Positions 38,722-47,344 of a stretch of 64,000 nucleotides of DNA are shown one piece after another. This DNA is from UBA6623 sp965238125. GTDB lineage: Bacteria > Acidobacteriota > Terriglobia > Bryobacterales > UBA6623. The stretch lies in contig OZ250179.1 of NCBI GenBank assembly GCA_965238125.1, forward strand, positions 1,116,001 to 1,180,000, read 5' to 3'. Position 1 is the stretch's first letter, and every line of letters starts with the position of its first letter. Both the position numbers and the translations under genes were made by a program. A model generated the notes under the pieces. The model was not told the DNA's origin. It saw nothing but the letters and a program-made list of their open reading frames with translations, and searched no databases.

Positions 38722-38880
38722 TCAAAACACCGTATAGATGAAGGGAGCCAGCGCCGAACTCTGTGCGAAAACCAGCAATACTCCGAGCAGCAGCAGAGTA
38801 ATCACGATCGGCAGCAACCAGAGCTTCTTGTTCTCCTTGAGAAAGAGAACGAACTCGGCGATCACCGCCAGTTTGCTCAT
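38722..38880 (-). CDS. DUF5989-like small membrane protein
   Basis: 52 residues: MSKLAVIAEFVLFLKENKKL, then one membrane helix (WLLPIVITLLLLGVLLVF), then AQSSALAPFIYTVF. The layout and the APFIYT ending match the DUF5989 family, small proteins often found beside SxtJ-like and carbamoyltransferase genes. A good GGAG lies 7 bases before the ATG. It is a passenger of the transposition unit; its usual partners are not here. Confidence 0.75.
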   Translation of the reverse strand: MSKLAVIAEFVLFLKENKKLWLLPIVITLLLLGVLLVFAQSSALAPFIYTVF

Positions 38881-39018
38881 GATTTGCTCCGACCCTTGAA
38901 TTGCGATCAGGGTGAGACAAGCTGAGAGCTTGTCTCAACTGTTGGCTAGGACCGGCACGAGTGCCGGTCGCTACCCGGCCGCGGACTCGATTCGCGGGCG
39001 ACCCCAACCCGATCCCGA

Positions 39019-40011
39019 TCACTCGCCAAACGCCGCATCAAACGCCAGATTCGACGGCGCGAAGTCCACGCGTTTCGTGAACTCGCAAGCCTCGGTCGCA
39101 CCACGCTCGCGCTCCATGCCGCTGTCTTCCCACTCGATCGACAGAGGACCGGTATAGCCGATGTGGTTGAGGGTGCGGATGATCTCTTCGAAATCGACGC
39201 CGCCGTGTCCCAGCGAACGGAAATCCCAACCGCGATCCGGATGCCCGAAGTTCAGATGCGATCCCAAGATACCCGTGCGGCCGTCCAACTGCCGCGCCGA
39301 GTCTTTCATGTGAACGTGATAGATGCGGTCGTTGAACTCCTGCAGAAACCGAACTGGGTCGACCATTTGCCAGTGCAGGTGGCTCGGGTCGAAATTGAAA
39401 CCGAACGCCTCGCGCCCGCCGATCGCGTCGATCGCGCGTTGCGCCGTGACGATATCGAAAGCGATCTCGGTGGGGTGAACTTCGAGGCCGAAGCGGACTC
39501 CGCACTCGTCAAACACATCGAGGATGGGGTTCCACTTGTCGGCGAAATCTTGGAAGCCGGCGTCGATCATTTCATCCGACACCGGAGGAAAACTGTAGAG
39601 CAGGTGCCAGATCGACGACCCGGTAAAACCGTTGGCAACCCTGAGGCCCAGATTTTTCGCCGCCCGCGCGGTGTTCTTCATCGCCTCGGTCGCCCAAGCA
39701 CGCTGCCCCTCGGCGTCGCCGGCCAATTCAGGCGGCGCGAAGATATCCGAACGCCCATCATTGTTCAAATCGCAAACCAACTGCCCGGCCAGGTGGTTCG
39801 AGATGGCGAAAAGCTGCAAGTTGTGCTTTTCGAGAATCGCCTTTTGTTGCTCGCAGTAGGCCGGGTCTTCGGCGGCCTTGAAGACGTCCATGTGGTCGCC
39901 CCAACAAGCCAACTCCAGCCCGTCATACCCGAACCCGGCGGCCTTTTCGGCGAGCACTTCCAAGGGCAAATCCGCCCACTGCCCCGTGAATAGAGTTACC
40001 GGTCGCCCCAT
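39019..40011 (-). CDS. Sugar phosphate isomerase/epimerase (AP endonuclease 2 family TIM barrel)
   Basis: 330 residues. Xylose-isomerase-like barrel: FGYDGLELACWGDHMDV, ISNHLAGQLVCD, VRFGLEVHPTEIAFDI with the metal Glu, FNFDPSHLHWQMVD (Asp/His), IYHVHMKDSARQ and SIEWEDSGMERE (metal Glu). Such enzymes isomerise or epimerise sugars or inositols, and full-length relatives are common in Acidobacteria and Planctomycetes. Intact passenger of the transposition unit. Confidence 0.88.
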   Translation of the reverse strand: MGRPVTLFTGQWADLPLEVLAEKAAGFGYDGLELACWGDHMDVFKAAEDPAYCEQQKAILEKHNLQLFAISNHLAGQLVCDLNNDGRSDIFAPPELAGDAEGQRAWATEAMKNTARAAKNLGLRVANGFTGSSIWHLLYSFPPVSDEMIDAGFQDFADKWNPILDVFDECGVRFGLEVHPTEIAFDIVTAQRAIDAIGGREAFGFNFDPSHLHWQMVDPVRFLQEFNDRIYHVHMKDSARQLDGRTGILGSHLNFGHPDRGWDFRSLGHGGVDFEEIIRTLNHIGYTGPLSIEWEDSGMERERGATEACEFTKRVDFAPSNLAFDAAFGE

Positions 40012-40068
40012 GTCTATTGATCCTCCTGAAAGTGCTCGGCGAGCCGCCGGACACGCCCCGAGGCCTGT

Positions 40069-40920
40069 TTACTGCCGTCCGCCAAAGATGTCCAATATGG
40101 GCACTGGTCCCCCGCCGGTGACCACTGTGGGCATCACGCCATTCCATTTCTCTATAGCTCGTCCCTGAACCTCGATTCGCCGCAATTCCAGTAAATCCGA
40201 CGTTATCTGTGCTCTTTGGAGCTCCAGTCCCTTGGCTTCAGCTTCGGCTCTGGTGACTGCCTGTTGCGATTCAAACTCCACCCGTCGCAAGGAGTTCTCC
40301 GCCTCCAGAGCCTGTTGGACCGCTTTCACCTTTGCCTCGATGGACTCCTGGAAGGTTTGCGAGAACTGAAAGTCCGTGATGGAGATTTGTACAACTAGGA
40401 TACCAGGGGCACGTAACCTTTCCGCCATCAAATTTTGAAGTTCATCTTTCACCTGTGGCCTTTGTGTGATCAACTGCTCGGCGTCGAAATCGGCCGTGGT
40501 AGATTTGACCGCTTCCTGGATGTACGGCTGAATGACCCGGTTTTCATAATCCTGCCGCATGTCTTGATAAATTGTCCCCACTCTGCCGGGATCCAACTGG
40601 TAGTTCAAGGTGACTTCCGTGGTCACCTGTTGCAAGTCCTTGCTAAGAGCCGACACGGCAGCCGTGTATTTCTGAAGCTGGGTTGACATCAGAGCTACCT
40701 CTTCGGCGAAAGGAATCTTGAAATAGAGACCTTCATCTTTAATCTCGTCGGTCACGGCTCCAAAACGCAGCAAGACGCCTCGTTGTCCCGCGCCGACTAT
40801 CCCGGTGCTTCCCATTACCACAATGAGGCAGGCAATCAAGACCGCGATAGCCGCGATCTTTTTACCCAACCCTGGCGGAATTCTAAAATCCCCAAAGTCT
40901 CCACTAGAGTACTGTGCCAT
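40069..40920 (-). CDS. Prohibitin/SPFH-domain membrane protein
   Basis: 283 residues. One N-terminal membrane helix (KKIAAIAVLIACLIVVMGST), then an SPFH domain (GVLLRFGAVTDEIKDEGLYFKIPF, QKYTAAVSALSKDLQQVTTE) and a charged coiled coil (QALEAENSLRRVEFESQQAV). Prohibitin-like proteins form large ring or scaffold complexes on membranes, often binding FtsH. 58 bases separate its stop from the start of the downstream isomerase gene on the same strand. Passenger of the transposition unit, apparently intact. Confidence 0.88.
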   Translation of the reverse strand: MAQYSSGDFGDFRIPPGLGKKIAAIAVLIACLIVVMGSTGIVGAGQRGVLLRFGAVTDEIKDEGLYFKIPFAEEVALMSTQLQKYTAAVSALSKDLQQVTTEVTLNYQLDPGRVGTIYQDMRQDYENRVIQPYIQEAVKSTTADFDAEQLITQRPQVKDELQNLMAERLRAPGILVVQISITDFQFSQTFQESIEAKVKAVQQALEAENSLRRVEFESQQAVTRAEAEAKGLELQRAQITSDLLELRRIEVQGRAIEKWNGVMPTVVTGGGPVPILDIFGGRQ

Positions 40921-40922
40921 CG

Positions 40923-41144
40923 CTATCTCCTTTTATGCGGAATTTTCAATTTGGATCTTGCGCTCCTCAACTCTACTCCCATGCCCTCGCCGGCCGGCAA
41001 CCCAGCCTCGAAGCTTTGTAGACGCGAGGTGAGCGCCCCGCCCCGATCCCGGTTCTTCTTCGAGCCGAGCAAGCGAAACGTCGGACCGACGGAAATGCGG
41101 ACGGCATCGTTGAGCCAGGGTTTCCAATTTGGCCATCCCAGCAT
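40923..41144 (-). pseudogene. IS1380 transposase fragment (old, diverged)
   Basis: The frame reads LNDAVRISVGPTFRLLGSKK, NRDRGGALTSRLQSFEA, matching residues about 83-120 of the intact transposase (LNDAVRVSADPTFRLIGSKR, NWDRGAALTSTLHGFET). The remainder is lost and the neighbouring sequence is frameshifted. It is more diverged than the three full copies, so it records an earlier insertion in the donor locus. Confidence 0.7.
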
Positions 41145-41342
41145 CCGTTAGGTTAGTCGAACCAGGGCCGCGGTGCAACAGTTTCCTCGCGGGCGTGCCG
41201 GCTTCCGCGGCCGAATCGCCGCGTGCGCCGCCGAAAATCGTCGGGCGGTCCGCAGCTCCGGCTTTCTCGGGCCGATAAGAAGTGGGAAGCGGACGCGCTC
41301 CAACGGCGTTGGTTGCCGTCGTCCCGGATGAAGGAGGCCATC

Positions 41343-41447
41343 GTGCCGATTCCCCGCTCTCAAAACCGCCGCAGCGTAACCATGATCGAAAGCGCCTTAA
41401 CGCTTTCGCTGCTCATCTTCGTCCTCATCGGCATTGTCGATATCGGT
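41343..41447 (+). pseudogene. TadE-like pilus/secretion protein, first 35 codons only
   Basis: GTG start with a strong AAGGAGG 5 bases upstream, then RSQNRRSVTMIESALTLSLL and IFVLIGIVDIG. The RR..VTMIE[SF]AL pattern plus a hydrophobic helix is the N-terminus of TadE/G-like proteins. The gene stops being coherent exactly where the transposition unit ends (41447), so the unit took its right end from inside this gene. Confidence 0.65.
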
Positions 41448-41451
41448 TACA

Positions 41452-42847
41452 GGCGCTTCCGATTCTTCTGAATCTGAATTTGCGATTGAGCGATGCGCTG
41501 CCGTCGTTTGAAACTCCCGAGTTCAAAGTTCCCCGCACGTCGAGCGAAAACCTCGTCGACAATCCATTCTCCGCCCTCTTTGCCGTCAACCCCGACCTCC
41601 GCACGCCATACGTGCAGCAGTGGAACTTCGGCATTCAGCACGGGGTGATGCGCAACACCGTCTTCGACGTGCGCTATGTCGGAAACAAGGGAACCAAGCT
41701 GCTCCGCGGCTTCGACTTTAATCAGGTCATCATTCGGGAGAATGGTTTCTTGGACGATGTGATTCGGGCGCGTAACAACGGTTTTCTGGCACTCGATAGA
41801 TCCGGGGAATTCGATCCCGAGTTCAACCCGGCAATCCTGGGAAGCGAACCGCTGCGCGTTTTTCCCCGGCTCGATCTCGGCGGGCTGCTCGCGGATCCCA
41901 CGATTCGCCTGCTGATCAGCAGGGGCGAGGCCGGCGAGCTGGCCGCCCAATACGTTGTCAACTCGGATCTGTTTCTTGAGGGGAGCGACGTGCGCTTCCG
42001 TCGCAACCGCGATACGTTCGTCGCCGACTTGATCACGAATTTTTCAAACAGCAGCTACCACGCCTTGCAAGTTGAACTGCGCCGACGCGCCGCGAGCGGG
42101 TTGCAGTTCCAAGCCAACTACACGTTCGGGAAGGTGCTGACGGACTCGAGCGGCACCGGCGTCCGCTTTGATCCCTTCCTCGACTTCGCTCAGCCACAAC
42201 TCGAGCGCGCCAGGGCGACCTTCGACGTCAACCATGTGTTCAACGTCAATTTTGTTTGGCCGCTGCCCTTCGGCGCGGGGCAGCCCTGGACCCCCTCGAA
42301 GGCGCGTTGGCTGGTGGAGGGTTGGACGCTGTCTTCGATCTTGACCTGGCAGTCGGGCGCGCCGTTGTCGATCCTTTCGGGGCGGGGGACGTTGAACCGA
42401 ACCGCGCGTTCTTTTAAGAACACGGCTTCGACCTCACTGACGAAAAGCGAACTGGATCAAATCGTGGGCCTGCGAATGACCGACGACGGGCCTTTCTTCA
42501 TCGATGCCTCGGCCATCAGCCCGCGCGACAATAGCGGCGTGGCCGCCGACGGCGACGATCCTTTCCCCGGACAAATCTTCTTTCACCCGGGGCCGGGCGA
42601 GTTGGGCGGTCTACAGCAACGACTGTTTTCCGGTCCCTCGGCGTTGGCTTTCGATTTGGCGTTGGACCGAACGATTCGCTTCAGAGAAACGCATTCGATT
42701 CTGCTCGGCGTCAAGATCGCCAATGCCCTCAACCACCCCTCGTTTTTCTCGGGAAGCCACGCCATCGGCTCACCGCAATTCGGCCGCTTGGGAAGCGTGT
42801 TGGTCGGCGCGCGGGTGATGGAATTTCAGATGCGGTACAATTTCTGA
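41452..42847 (+). pseudogene. TonB-dependent receptor A, 3' part
   Basis: Continuation of the gene starting at 32929 after the target duplication. ALPILLNLNLRLSDALPSFE, TPYVQQWNFGIQHGVMRNTV, YHALQVELRRRAASGLQFQA and a final MEFQMRYNF form the C-terminal half of the barrel, ending in the aromatic residue typical of outer-membrane proteins. No start codon or ribosome site of its own. Confidence 0.88.
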
Positions 42848-43466
42848 GCCTGCGGCGCGACGTGGCGCACGCCCCTAGGCATGCCGTGTACCGCTGCGCG
42901 ACCTGGCTGCGCGGCCCCCAAGAAAAACGGCCCGGTGTGTGACCGAGAGGGAGGAGACTCGGGTCGGAACCACACACCGGACCGCATGAGCACTGGTGGC
43001 TCGTGGGGACGATCCTCCGCGACGGCGGATGAGAGTGTGCCCGCTCATACTTCCCGACCCCGTCCGCGTCTGAACAGCAGTCGAAAAGTCACCCGCCGCC
43101 TACGGATCCACGCCCCCCTTTGGGGGAAGCAAACCCATCCATCGACTCCGCCGAACCCGGCCCGCGCAACGCCGCGCCTCGTCTACCGGGTATCCACCGC
43201 CCTGCCAGGCGATTTCACGAGCCATCGGAGCTGCCGCGCCGAATCCGACGGAGTCGAGGTTTGTAGAGGCAGAAGAGGTGTCATATTCACCGCTTCGCCC
43301 GCTCAGGATGCATCTCGGAGGCCAAAGTCGCCGCAACGTTGCCGACTTTTGTAATCAACCACTTAGGTGCAGCGGGCCAGGCCGAGGTGTGTCTGGCGGG
43401 CGCAGGCCCGTGTCGCCGCGACGCAGTGCGGGACAACCGGTTCGCTACGCTTGCTCAACACGCGGG
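42848..43466. other. Gene-free stretch with a long hairpin
   Basis: About 620 bases between receptor A and the zinc-ribbon gene. It holds a strong two-part stem-loop at 42929-42983: outer arms CCGGTGTGTG (42932-42941) and CACACACCGG (42971-42980), and inner arms ACCGAG (42942-42947) and CTCGGGT (42958-42964). No T-run follows, so it is not a standard terminator. The rest shows nothing I recognise. Confidence 0.5.
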
Positions 43467-43790
43467 CTAGAACGAGAGGGTTCCCGTTCGGGCGACTTCT
43501 TCCTGGTTGGGTAAGTAGAGAGTTTGGCAGCGTTCGCAGCGGTAGACTTCGTCGCCAGCCTCGAGGCGAGAGGAAACTTCGTCGCCGAACTCGTACCAAC
43601 GCTTCAGGTGCCCGCGGCAAATGTTATTGTTTTTGCCGGGATTGTTGCAGGCGCGCTGACGCGGAACGCGGCGCTTGAGCTTTGTTCCGTCGGCGAGTGT
43701 GGTCAACAGATTGGGATCGGGCTCTTCGGCCTTTTCTTCAGCTTTGTCGGGAGCGGCCTTCGCGGTCTTGCTTGCGGTTTCTTCTGCCAT
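43467..43790 (-). CDS. Small zinc-ribbon protein of unknown function
   Basis: 107 residues from MAEETASKTAKAAPDKAEEK, a charged Ala/Lys/Glu-rich N-terminus, then RRVPRQRACNNPGKNNNIC, RGHLKRWYEF and DEVYRCERCQTLYLP. Four cysteines (C..C and CERC) could bind one zinc. An ATG further upstream (43862) is in frame but adds a non-conserved stretch. Function unknown; possibly a nucleic-acid or ribosome-associated ribbon. Confidence 0.65.
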   Translation of the reverse strand: MAEETASKTAKAAPDKAEEKAEEPDPNLLTTLADGTKLKRRVPRQRACNNPGKNNNICRGHLKRWYEFGDEVSSRLEAGDEVYRCERCQTLYLPNQEEVARTGTLSF

Positions 43791-43939
43791 CGCGATGCAG
43801 CGCGGCGGTCGGGCGGTTTCAGAGGTGGACCAGCGGCCGGACAGCCAAACCGAGTATAACAAGTAGTTGCCCGATCTTGCCGATGATGCTTTTGGGAAGG
43901 CTCGCGCCGGGAATTAGGACCGGCGGACCCGCTCGATTC

Positions 43940-44045
43940 ATGAAGAAAACTTGCGCCACCTACGACGATGTCAACCTGGTGATTCGACTTTACGAGTTGC
44001 GCCGCGAGGAAAAATTGCTCGAGGCGCGGGCCTGGTTCGCTTCTA
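43940..44045 (+). pseudogene. Small conserved protein, 5' part (split by IS630 copy 4)
   Basis: Codes for KKTCATYDDVNLVIRLYELR and REEKLLEARAWFAS, then runs into the IS at the duplicated TA. The remainder is at 45141-45436. Removing the 1093-bp element and one TA gives a continuous 133-residue protein reading RAWFASKFEAETIKEFNKLC. Function not recognised; the intact protein would be a soluble helical protein. Confidence 0.8.
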
Positions 44046-45138
44046 TTGAGTCTCGCAAAACAAAGTGACACCTTTTTGGGGTACGTACGTCTTTGTATGT
44101 ATGGGAAATACAAAAGGCGTACGGCGGGATTTCGAGGCCCTGGAGAAGCGCCGTTTCAAAGCGATCCGGTTGGTCGAGCAAGGCTGTAGTCAGTCCGAGA
44201 CAGCGAGGCGATTGAAGGTCGCGCGGCAAAGCGTCAGCGAGTGGCTGCGACGATACCGGCGTGACGGCGAAGCCGGGTTGCGCCAGGCCGGCCGCGCCGG
44301 CCGTAAGCCGCTGTTGGACGCCGCGCAGCTCGAACGCCTCGAGGCGTTGCTGCTGGAAGGCCCCGAGGCGCACGGCTTCCCGACGCCGCTGTGGAGCTGT
44401 CCGCGGGTCGCTCGTCTGATCGGAGACGAGTTCGGCGTGCGCTATCACGAGGGCCATGTCTGGAAGATCCTGCGGGCGCTCGGTTGGAGCCCGCAACGGC
44501 CCGTCGGCAAAGCGCGGGAGCGCAACGAAGAGGCCATCCGCGGCTGGCAGCGCAAGACTTGGCCGGCCATTAAAAAAAAGCCCGCAAAGAAGAACGTACG
44601 ATCGTCTTCATCGACGAAAGCGGATTGAGTCAGAAGCCGCATCGTTGCCGCACCTGGGCGCCGCGCGGCGAGACACCGGTGTTGGAGTTCAACTTCAACT
44701 GGGACAAGCTGTCGGTGTCGGCCGGGCTGACGTTGCGCAACTTTTACTTCCGGCTCTATCCCGGCGCGATCGGCGAGCTGGAGGTCATCGACTTCCTGAA
44801 GGCTTTGGTGCGCCACATCGACGGCCCACTGCTGATCGTCTGGGACCGGCTGCCGGCGCACCACAGCCGCCTGGTGCGGGAGTTCATCCAGCTCTCCGAG
44901 GATCACATCGCAACGGAGTACTTGCCGCCCTATGCGCCGGAGTTGAACCCGGTGGAATACATTTGGGCGTACTGGAAGCAGCACGAGTTGCCCAACGTCT
45001 GCCCGAAGGACTACTGGGAACTCGACGAGCGCGCCCGCAAAGCGCTGCGGCGAATGCGCCGCAAACCGCGCTTGATTACCGCTTTCTGGAAACAGTCCTC
45101 TCTTTGTCTCGATTGACAGTATATTATGCGAAACTCAG
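44046..45138 (+). mobile_element. IS630-family element, copy 4 (1093 bp)
   Basis: TA at 44044-44045 and 45139-45140; ends TTGAGTCTCGCAAAA and TTATGCGAAACTCAG (one mismatch against other copies). Same length as copies 1 and 2. It splits a small gene in its 36th codon. Confidence 0.95.
44101..45116 (+). CDS. IS630 transposase (copy 4), -1 frameshift product
   Basis: Helix-turn-helix frame 44101-44628 and DDE frame to the TGA at 45114-45116, joined at the A8-G slippage site near 44572-44580. Differs from copy 2 by isolated substitutions (for example AHHSRL for AHRSRL). All catalytic motifs present (FIDESG, IVWDRLPAH, ELNPVEYIW). Confidence 0.88.
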
Positions 45139-45140
45139 TA

Positions 45141-45436
45141 AGTTTGAGGCCGAGACGATCAAGGAATTCAACAAGCTCTGTCCGGCCGGCTCGGAGGAAA
45201 ACGGCCTCTTCCTCGCCGTGGTTACCTACTGGGAATTGGCTGCGTCCTTCATCACGAGCAACGTCTTGCATGCCGAGTTGTTCTTCGAAACCGGCGGGGA
45301 GCTGTTCCTCGTTTGGGAGCGCGTCAAGGACATCGTTCCCGAGTTCCGTAAGAGCCGCGAAGACCCCACCCTGCTGCGCAACCTCGAAAAAGTGGCGGAG
45401 CAGTACGAAGCTTGGCTGGAGGCGACGAGCGCCTAG
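45141..45436 (+). pseudogene. Small conserved protein, 3' part
   Basis: Continuation of the gene beginning at 43940: FEAETIKEFNKLCPAGSEEN, GLFLAVVTYWELAASFITSN, GELFLVWERVKDIVPEFRKS, ending EQYEAWLEATSA. It has no start of its own. The open frame through the IS end (YYAKLSKFEAE) could in principle fuse it to transposase-derived sequence. Confidence 0.8.
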
Positions 45437-46291
45437 AGCCCTTGGTCCAAGTCCGACTACGTGAAAAAAGGCAAAGTCCTGGACAGCCGGCTGATTCTCG
45501 CTCGTCGAACTGCTTTGTTTCCAACATCCGTGGAGCGCGAAAATCGGTGGCTCTTCCGAAAATAGCCTTCGAGAGTATCGTGTATTACGAGTATGCCCGG
45601 CAAGATCGCGAACATCTTGAGCCGCGAAGCGGCGACAGGAATATAGCCCAGGGTGGAGCCGAAGGCGGAACCCTGGGTAGAACCCCCACCCGCGCGAGCC
45701 CTGAAAATGTTGCCATATGGCACACCGGTCGGGGTGTTTCGGGCGTTTTCAAGCCCTGGGGCTCCGCCCCAGACCCCGAGGTTTATCGCTTTCCGGCCGG
45801 GATGTCTCATCGCTCGGTCCCCGCCCCCGGAGGGGGCACGGAAAGTAGCCCCGGGCTTCAGCCCGGGGTCCCCGGAACATCACGACAAGCCCCGGACGGG
45901 GCGTAGGAACAATCGTTCGATGCAACTCCGACAAATAGGCAACTTTCGCCATGCCCGCCGACTGACGCTTGACTACTTCGACGCCTCCTTGGCTTACCCT
46001 CCTGCCTCAAGCGCCGGATTCCAAAACCGGCGGTGTGCCATATGGCAAGAAGGTAAGGGAGGCAGGAAGCCGCCGCCCAACCCTTCGGACCGCCTGCGCC
46101 CATTTTCATGGCGGTATTATGAATCCGCGATTCATAGAAACGGACTGTACCCTCTCTTTCGCGTAGTCGGATTTGCACCACGGGCTGCCGGCACCGGCAA
46201 GAGGTCCGGTCGCCGGCGGGTCGTCGAAGTTCATTGTCATTGGGTCCGCCACTTGTGTTGCGATCACGGAGATGCGTCGCATACCGCTTCC
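45437..46291. repeat. Repeat-rich intergenic region
   Basis: 855 bases without a convincing gene. Contents: a perfect-arm palindrome GCCCCGGGCTTCAGCCCGGGG at 45848-45868 of the REP type; an 18-bp inverted repeat TTGCCATATGGCACACCG at 45710-45727 with its reverse complement at 46032-46049; and a 38-bp block at 46155-46192 that recurs at 54893-54930 with 34 of 38 bases identical. The region may be a hot spot for small non-autonomous repeats. Confidence 0.65.
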
Positions 46292-47344
46292 TTACGGTCG
46301 CGGCTCAGTTTGAGCGACGCTGCTCGCGCGGCTCGGGCGCGGGGCGTCGAGTGCACCGGCCAAAGCGTCCCAGACCTGTGCCGGACGGATCTCCGACATC
46401 GAGGGATGAATCCCTTCTCCGCGTTGGTACGAGGTCCCTACGCTCGCGGCCCTAAGCACGGCGAAAGAGTCCCCGTAGGGTCCGTTGCGCGCCGGGTCGG
46501 TTTGCCCGTAAATCGCCACGCCCGGTACGTCGAGCGCTGCCGCCAAATGCAGCGGGCCGCTGTCGACGCCTACCACCGCCCGCGCCCGACGGGTGGCCGC
46601 GATCAGTTCGTCAAGCGAGGAAACGTGCACAATGCAGCTTCCGCTCGGCGAGCGTGCGCAAATCCGCTCGACGTAATGTTGGTCTTGCCGCGCGCAGTCC
46701 AGCAGCAGCGGCATGCGGCGATCGCCCCACAGCCGCTCGGCGAGTTCGACGTAGTATTCCGCGGGCCATTGCTTCGAAGTCCAGCCCGCGACCGGGGCCG
46801 CCAAGACAAAATCACCCTCGGGCAGCGCCGGACCGGGCTTCCCCGGCGGCAAAGGAAAAATCACAGGGCCGTTGACCGCCCCCACCGCTGTAGCCAAATC
46901 GAGATTTTGGTCCACCACATGCTCGCAATCGGACGCCGTGCGATCCGAGTAAAACGACGCGGCGATGCGCTCCCGCAGCATTTCCTTCTCGAAACCGAAC
47001 ACGCGGTCGGCGCGACTGAAATAGGTCACGGCCGCCGATTTCAGCAGCCCTTGGAAATCGACGGCCAGGTCGAATTTCGCCTGCCGCAGCCGGCGGCGGA
47101 AACTCTGAAAAGATCTCCAAGTCAGCCGGGCCATGGGATCTTTACGCCAAGCGGCCAAAGCAACCGGCACCACCTCGTCCACGCAGGGGTTCTTGTCAAG
47201 CAACGGCACCCAACGGGACTCGACGGCCCAGACGATGTGCGAATTGGGGAAGCTGCACTTGAGCCGAGCAACAGCAGGGAGGGCGTGGATCACGTCGCCC
47301 ATCGCGCCCAGTCGAACAACCAGAATCTTACGGGGTGTTCCCAT
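46292..47344 (-). CDS. waaC: Heptosyltransferase I-like LPS core glycosyltransferase
   Basis: About 350 residues from MGTPRKILVVRLGAMGDVIH, the standard GT9 start (ILVVRLGxxGDxxHALP). ADRVFGFEKEMLRERIAASF, AAPVAGWTSKQWPAEYYVEL and the GT9 signature VGVDSGPLHLAAALDVPGVAIYGQTDP confirm the family. WaaC adds the first L-glycero-D-manno-heptose to Kdo of the inner core; assignment to type I over type II follows from ALPAVARLKCSFPNSHIVWAVE and is moderately sure. Last gene of the operon, overlapping the rfaE2-like gene by 17 nt. The frame is open far upstream of the chosen start, but only as an out-of-phase reading of that gene. Confidence 0.85.
   Translation of the reverse strand: MGTPRKILVVRLGAMGDVIHALPAVARLKCSFPNSHIVWAVESRWVPLLDKNPCVDEVVPVALAAWRKDPMARLTWRSFQSFRRRLRQAKFDLAVDFQGLLKSAAVTYFSRADRVFGFEKEMLRERIAASFYSDRTASDCEHVVDQNLDLATAVGAVNGPVIFPLPPGKPGPALPEGDFVLAAPVAGWTSKQWPAEYYVELAERLWGDRRMPLLLDCARQDQHYVERICARSPSGSCIVHVSSLDELIAATRRARAVVGVDSGPLHLAAALDVPGVAIYGQTDPARNGPYGDSFAVLRAASVGTSYQRGEGIHPSMSEIRPAQVWDALAGALDAPRPSRASSVAQTEPRP

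Larger units (their letters stand above)
35192..41447 (+). mobile_element. 6256-bp IS1380-driven transposition unit with 4-bp target duplication
   Basis: The left boundary is the IS1380 left end (CCCGCATTTCC). TACA precedes it (35188-35191) and TACA follows the right boundary (41448-41451). Removing the unit and one TACA restores the TonB receptor A reading frame exactly. The unit consists of a complete IS1380 copy followed by 4593 bp of unrelated chromosomal DNA: the 3' part of another TonB receptor gene, a DUF5989 gene, a sugar isomerase, an SPFH protein, an old IS1380 fragment and the start of a TadE-like gene. ISEcp1, an IS1380-family element, moves neighbouring genes in this way by using a substitute right end; here that end (...GATATCGGT) shares only GGT and scattered bases with the true one (...AATCCTGGT). 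Confidence 0.85.

Noticed and set aside
42881..43354. 157-codon frame after TonB receptor A
   Set aside because: Crosses the long hairpin, is Arg/Ser/Pro-rich and has no recognisable motif.
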